Positions 59,290 to 64,000 of a stretch of 64,000 bases of DNA are shown one piece after another. This DNA comes from Moniliophthora roreri (taxonomy: Eukaryota > Basidiomycota > Agaricomycetes > Agaricales > Marasmiaceae), in assembly GCA_001466705.2 (NCBI GenBank), contig LATX02000228.1, positions 234,598 to 298,597 of the forward strand. The letters run 5' to 3'. A program made the position numbers and the translations under genes. The notes beneath the pieces were generated by a model. It ran no database searches, was not told the DNA's origin, and worked only from the letters and a program-made list of their open reading frames with translations. Every line of letters begins with the position of its first letter. The stretch's first letter is position 1.

Positions 59290-62200
59290 GATGACCTGGA
59301 AGACTCTAATAGCACTCCCAGGCCTTTTATCATCATTAACCGCTTCCAGCGGGACGAAGCTGCCAAGTCTAAACCATCTGTGGTTAAGCGGACCGGGAGG
59401 CCATTCAGGGTGTGATATGATAACGCCTCAAGAATGGAAATCTTCGGTGTTCAAGCCCGCATCACTGCAAAGATTTGCCATCTGACTCGGCCACCCTGAG
59501 ACCTTCATACTGTATCTGGAGTATTGAGATGCCGATCACAGCCTTTCGAATGGAGCAGTCAACGAGCTATGTGTCGATGAAGGTTGCGGAGTTGAAAAGG
59601 TCGATACTTGAGAATATTGTGTATATTGTCGGTTATACGTATCTAAGTCAATGAAACATTCGACGAATTTGATCTACAGTCTCATTTCCCCCAATGCGAT
59701 AGATCTTAACGTCCACATCCCCATCTACAGAAGCCTTTTCCGAGGCAGCATATAATGCATTTTAGTCTAGATTGAGAGCAGTTGAAGTGATACGTGCATT
59801 CAAAGGTAATGAGATAGTCCTGGCTGAAGCGAGGACCAGGTAATAAATTCTGGTAGAGTTGACTTGATAGCGGAGATAGAGTCACCGTCTTTTCTCAGAC
59901 CATAACAGTACCATTACGCACCGGATCCCAGTTAAAAGCAATACATAGCCTTTCCGGACACACCGTTAATGAGTACTTGGCGGTTGTTGTCAAGAACAGG
60001 GCGTGAACGGGCGCTTCTTTTTGATCTCGCTATATGTAGTCAGCGTACAACGCCCAAGTCTTTGTCTGAACCAAAGTCATTTTGAATTGTACACCTCGTC
60101 CAGTCTGGGACCGGGCTGCGGATGGTTCAAACTACCCTGATTAAGCTCGCTCGGCGTACGACTCAAGCACTCCGACGATTCCTAATCAGTCTCCTGCAGA
60201 GCATACTGGCAGGTCCAAGTGCGGAATCGGTCGCCGGTGCCCCTTTCAAACTCACATAAACCAAAATCTTATAACCGTAGCAAGCAAACAGCCCTGTTTC
60301 TCTCGGGTGCCGCCAATTTACCCACACCACATACTGCGACAGTCTTTCTCCTTCATTTGGGTGCAAAGTTGAAATCTATATTTTAGAATCTGGTCAGTCT
60401 GCAGGGATCTGGAGGAACCGGCGAGGAACTGGCGAGAATTGGATAAGACATGTCGTAAGGCTTCAGAAAGACGCTGCTCATCATCATCATCATGTCAAAT
60501 GGACACTCCCTTCAGCGTCGGTGTATACCTGGGTCCCACTTCCTACGAAAACGGTTCGGCTCGCTTCCTCATTCAGCTCACTGCAGGCCTTTGTTATGCT
60601 ACTCCCTGGTATGCAGAGTCACTTGACAATCCTAAAATTCTCACTTTCTAAGCAGGTTCAACGTGAGGAATCGTAATCTGAATGAAGATCCAGACAATGA
60701 ATAGGAGAGTCATTCCAGGCAGTTACATAGCTCATCGAGGCAGAAATTGCATTAGGAACACCTTCAAATTGAATTATCATCGGAGACCTCAGTCAAGGAA
60801 CTTCCATGGTACTCTTACTAGCCTCCCTTATGTATCACCGTCCGACAATTCGCAGGAATGATCGCCTTAGCGAGACGTTTGCTCATTATGGATGAAGCCA
60901 GAGAGGTCTGAAATACTTAGTTCTTCGATATTAATCAACCGTGTCTAATGATTGTCCCTCATGGACAATATTCAGGGAAGTAAAGTGTCATTTCACTAGG
61001 CTCAAGTACAAGCTCTTTAATATTTACAAGAATGTATCTAAAATATGTGTAATCACAAGTGTATTCTAAGTAAATGAATAAGGAATGGAGGCGCCTGGCG
61101 GAATGACTGGGAGAAGGAAATGGAAAGTGTGGGAATATTCATACTTGCACTCACTCGACTCAGAATCCATGATAATACTCTGCAGTCTGTAGCTAGATTG
61201 GCATATTTTTTACTAGATGCATCGTTGAATGGACTGTAGAATGGTAAAATTTAATCATGCAATACATTGTGTCTTCAAAATCAGGTATGAGTATAGGTAT
61301 AGGCGGTTNTGAATGCTGTAGACACTGATAATAAGGTGTTCACCGTTGTCTTCGCTGTGGTGAGTCGATAAGCTTCTGATACAATGACTGTGAAACAACT
61401 GGTTGGGGTCTTCATAACGAACATTGATAGTTGAGCCTACTGAGCGAACAGGATAGTTGAGGGAACTAAACTTCAGAAACAGGGAAAGTGCGAAGAGATG
61501 GCGACTACGTACTCATTGGGTGCTTGAGTCCTCTAGATTGGTATCTTGCACCTCCTCCGTATCGTTGTAGTACCAATGGTCTGGATTATCAGGAAGATGA
61601 GGGGTCCGAGATCTTGTTTGTTGGTCGGGAATTCTTCATTTTATCCCCCAGGGAGGCTCTTCATGCTTGTCCAATACCGCGTTGTTCAAAATAATCAGAA
61701 CGATAGATAGCTGCATGAACATAACAACTCATCTTGAGGATTATCCTTCAACTTTGAAGTCGCCGTCGTCATTGCTGTTGATGGAGAAGAGAGAAGAAAA
61801 AGGCCACGCGACGGTCCAGACTCCCATCAAATCACGTCTCTAAAAAGTCAACGTCATCGCCACGCTGCTTTCGACCGTCGCCATCTCCTCTTATTTTATC
61901 AAGGTATGTGTTTTTGTTCTCCATTTCGTATCCCCACTCTATGTTTTTTGCTTTAGGCATGAAACTGCTGTCATATCCGAGCAAGCGAAGGTTCTAGACC
62001 GACGACGTGGGATCAGTTGTAATAGGTTAGGATTTGTGCTCTTTTTTTTCAAACTGACCACTACAAAAATATATCTTCATCCTCGGTGCTTTGGCTTGCA
62101 GACACAATGCTATACCCGGGACATATACTAGCTTTCCTGTGCATTGGAAATGCCTTCCAATGTAAGTGCTGAACCCGCATAGTCGCATTAGCTTGTGCGT

Positions 62201-63004
62201 GCTGGCCTGTGCGTGCTGACCTTTGTCTGAAGGCTTGTATCCCTTTCAACCCGTCGCCAATCACATTCACAATCATGCTTTGGAGCGCATGAATCTGTCT
62301 TTCTGTCTGCCTTTGGATGTTCTGATCACTGTACTCATGGCTCAGGTCTGTATACAGGCAATCACCCGTTATTATCTGTTTCTGAATTTCCCCTCTCTCA
62401 ATTAATCCAGGCAGGATTACCGATTAATCAAACGGTGTTACACACCAACAAATCAATAATAAACATGCGTTCTGGCCCGAAACCATATCCATGTTCGTTG
62501 GGATGTTTAATAATCTGCAATGAGTCATGCTGGTTCACTGACGTTCATGGTTCCACGACGCGACGGAGAACAGTCGAGCCACCAGGTGAGGCAACATGGA
62601 GGTAATACCAGCTCATCCCAAATATCTATGCCTTCCCCCGTCCAGAAACCATATTGAAACCCTGTACAGCACGTTCACGTTCTTTGAACCTACAGCTCTT
62701 CGAGTGCGAGGAGTAGAAAGTAAGCATTTCTCGCTGCGCTGATGGGACATTGGAAGCTCAGGTTAGATATATAGGAGTACTCGATATCAATAGGACGATA
62801 CCCAATGTTTACACAAGTTACGCCTCACCTTCCAGCTCGATGTCTCGCCAGTCAGAAATGTTAAGTGTGCTACGTATACGCTATGCTAAGGATCAAGCGT
62901 CTAAGCGTTATGTTGGTCGATGTAGATCTGAGTGATACAAATCGTTCCTTAGCAAGATTAAGATCCACGGGCCATACAGGCACAATTACGGCTGGAGACG
63001 GTGG
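59290..63004. other. 3.7 kb without a confident gene
   Basis: Normal to moderate CpG content, one N at 61309, and only short ORFs (60163-60366 minus, 60439-60651 plus, 61488-61694 plus, 62061-62276 minus). The MFS promoter should lie in the first few hundred bases. Between 61840 and 62450 several GT...AG pairs exist but no protein family appears. The direct repeat GCGTGCTGGCCTGTGCGTGCTGACC (about 62197-62221) is a small local duplication. Confidence 0.45.
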
Positions 63005-63771
63005 CTACACCTGCATGCTCTCATATCCCTCAATAACTTCTAAAACCTTCCCGATTCTCCCGCCAGCCCACACCGTACTAACCTCCTTCCACTCTTTACT
63101 ATCCCTACCAAATACACTCCTGAAACACCAGAATGTACCAGCAAGGGCAAAGCTAGCGTACGTCGGTTCTCCCAGATCCTCCAAGTCCGCATCATGATAC
63201 ATCTCATCGAAAGACGCCCTTGTCGACCTCCATATGGCAGCTTCTTGTTCAGGTGTAGGAACAACGGGGTCAGCCACTGCGCTGCCATGCACTTTTCTCA
63301 TTCCCTCGATGAGTACAGGGGTCATTATTGTCACTTTGCCTTTTGGGCCGAGCAAGGCGTAAAGAGCGCGGAATTTGGCGTAAATGGCGTTGGCGAAAGC
63401 GCTGGTGTTTTGGGGGCTGATTCTAGTGGTGCTGGGGTATGCAGAATCGAGGTATTCCGCGATGAGTGCGGAGTCGGATATCGCTTTGGAGGTGGTAGAG
63501 TCTGTGAGGAATGGGACGGTGTACTGTGGTGTGACACCGTCTGATTTAAGGGCTGTAGGTGGTGCGTTGACAGATTTGGCAGTTGGTTCAATGTCTTCGT
63601 AGCGGATGAGTTTTACTTCGTAAGGTAACTTTTTGTAATTGAGGATGAACCGTTAATCTTATTTGAAAAAAGAGTAGGAATGAACGCGAACATGATACGC
63701 CGGGTAAAAGGTGAGAAACCTGTCTCTTTTCCATCGATGACGACGGGTCCAATGTCGAAGAGGGTTATCAT
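63005..63771 (-). CDS. Glutathione S-transferase-like protein
   Basis: The minus-strand start at 63771 (MITLFDIGP) leads to GFSPFTRRIMF, the N-terminal thioredoxin-fold helix of fungal GST-like proteins. The expected continuation LNYKKLPYEVKLIRYEDIEP appears 41 bp further on; then VPFLTD and ISDSALIAEYLDSAYP (the glutathione-contact Ser and helix 3 of the N-domain). The rest is a helical C-terminal domain with WRSTRASFDEMYHD and FALAGTFWCFRSVFG. The interruption at 63651-63685 has no clean GT...AG pair. Either the intron is unusual or a small insertion broke the gene. Substrate unknown. Confidence 0.75.
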
Positions 63772-64000
63772 GGCTCGATGCTGATTGATGGTGGTAGCTT
63801 CAGTGAGGGCGGCGGCGGCGGCGGGCGGGCGGGGGCCATCGGGATTTCCCCATGGCACTTTCCACTCACTTTCACCCACTTCCACTCTCAATTCCAGCCA
63901 TTCTACCATGTTCAATACAATTATTTGGTCATGGAATAGAGGTATATCACACCAATTTTTATTAGCTATTGTGTGGACTCCCATGATTTGCAATTTTTAA
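63772..64000. other. Upstream flank of the GST-like gene
   Basis: Contains a GGC/GCC triplet run near 63809-63830 and no supported gene. The ORFs on both strands here are probably shadows; the window ends before another gene can be seen. Confidence 0.4.

Overview
The window looks like nuclear DNA of a filamentous basidiomycete fungus, most likely an Agaricomycete. The genes are intron-dense, with introns mostly of 45-60 bp, GT...AG ends and CTRAY-like branch sites. Recognisable products are typical of that group: a Whi3-type RNA-binding protein, a fungal CaM-kinase, NDUFAF5, TRM10, acyl-protein thioesterase, an MFS sugar transporter and a secreted NucA/NucB-type nuclease. Exon structures below were built by hand from splice sites and protein family patterns. 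Reading-frame sums were checked for the nuclease, the methyltransferase, the kinase, NDUFAF5, TRM10, the thioesterase and WHI3.

Layout. (1) 1-14.0 kb is a gene region. It holds a duplicated small gene (broken copy 291-803, longer copy 5277-5828) with tandem repeats around it, the nuclease (2648-3695, minus), a SAM methyltransferase (7874-8863, minus) and a CaMK-like kinase (10067-12785, minus). A degenerate tandem repeat lies upstream of the kinase start. (2) About 14.5-44.3 kb is a transposon graveyard that is strikingly poor in CpG. It contains a duplicated 1.1 kb repeat, an hAT-type MITE with a perfect 8-bp target duplication, and a 3986-bp Tc1/mariner element with ~200-bp terminal inverted repeats and a second, antisense gene. 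It also holds a broken hAT transposase split by a 3475-bp PIF/Harbinger element and a MITE, LTR/gag retrotransposon remnants, and a decayed LRR/F-box-like ORF. Four of the five single N bases (27482, 35078, 37165, 43793) lie here, and two of them separate near-identical direct duplications, which suggests unmerged contigs or alleles. (3) 44.7-64 kb is a second gene region: NDUFAF5 (plus) converging on TRM10 (minus), TRM10 divergent from an acyl-protein thioesterase (plus), WHI3 (minus), a small tail-anchored protein (minus), a broken thioesterase paralogue (minus), an MFS transporter (minus) and a GST-like gene (minus).

The genes do not form one pathway. The most notable structural material is the transposon block, above all the Tc1/mariner-like element whose antisense cargo gene encodes an AT-hook, an acidic segment, a PB1-like segment, a Cys/His motif and a Pro/Tyr-rich tail. 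Many element copies carry stops and frameshifts; where two copies can be compared, CpG-to-TpG/CpA differences dominate, which fits cytosine methylation and deamination of silenced repeats.
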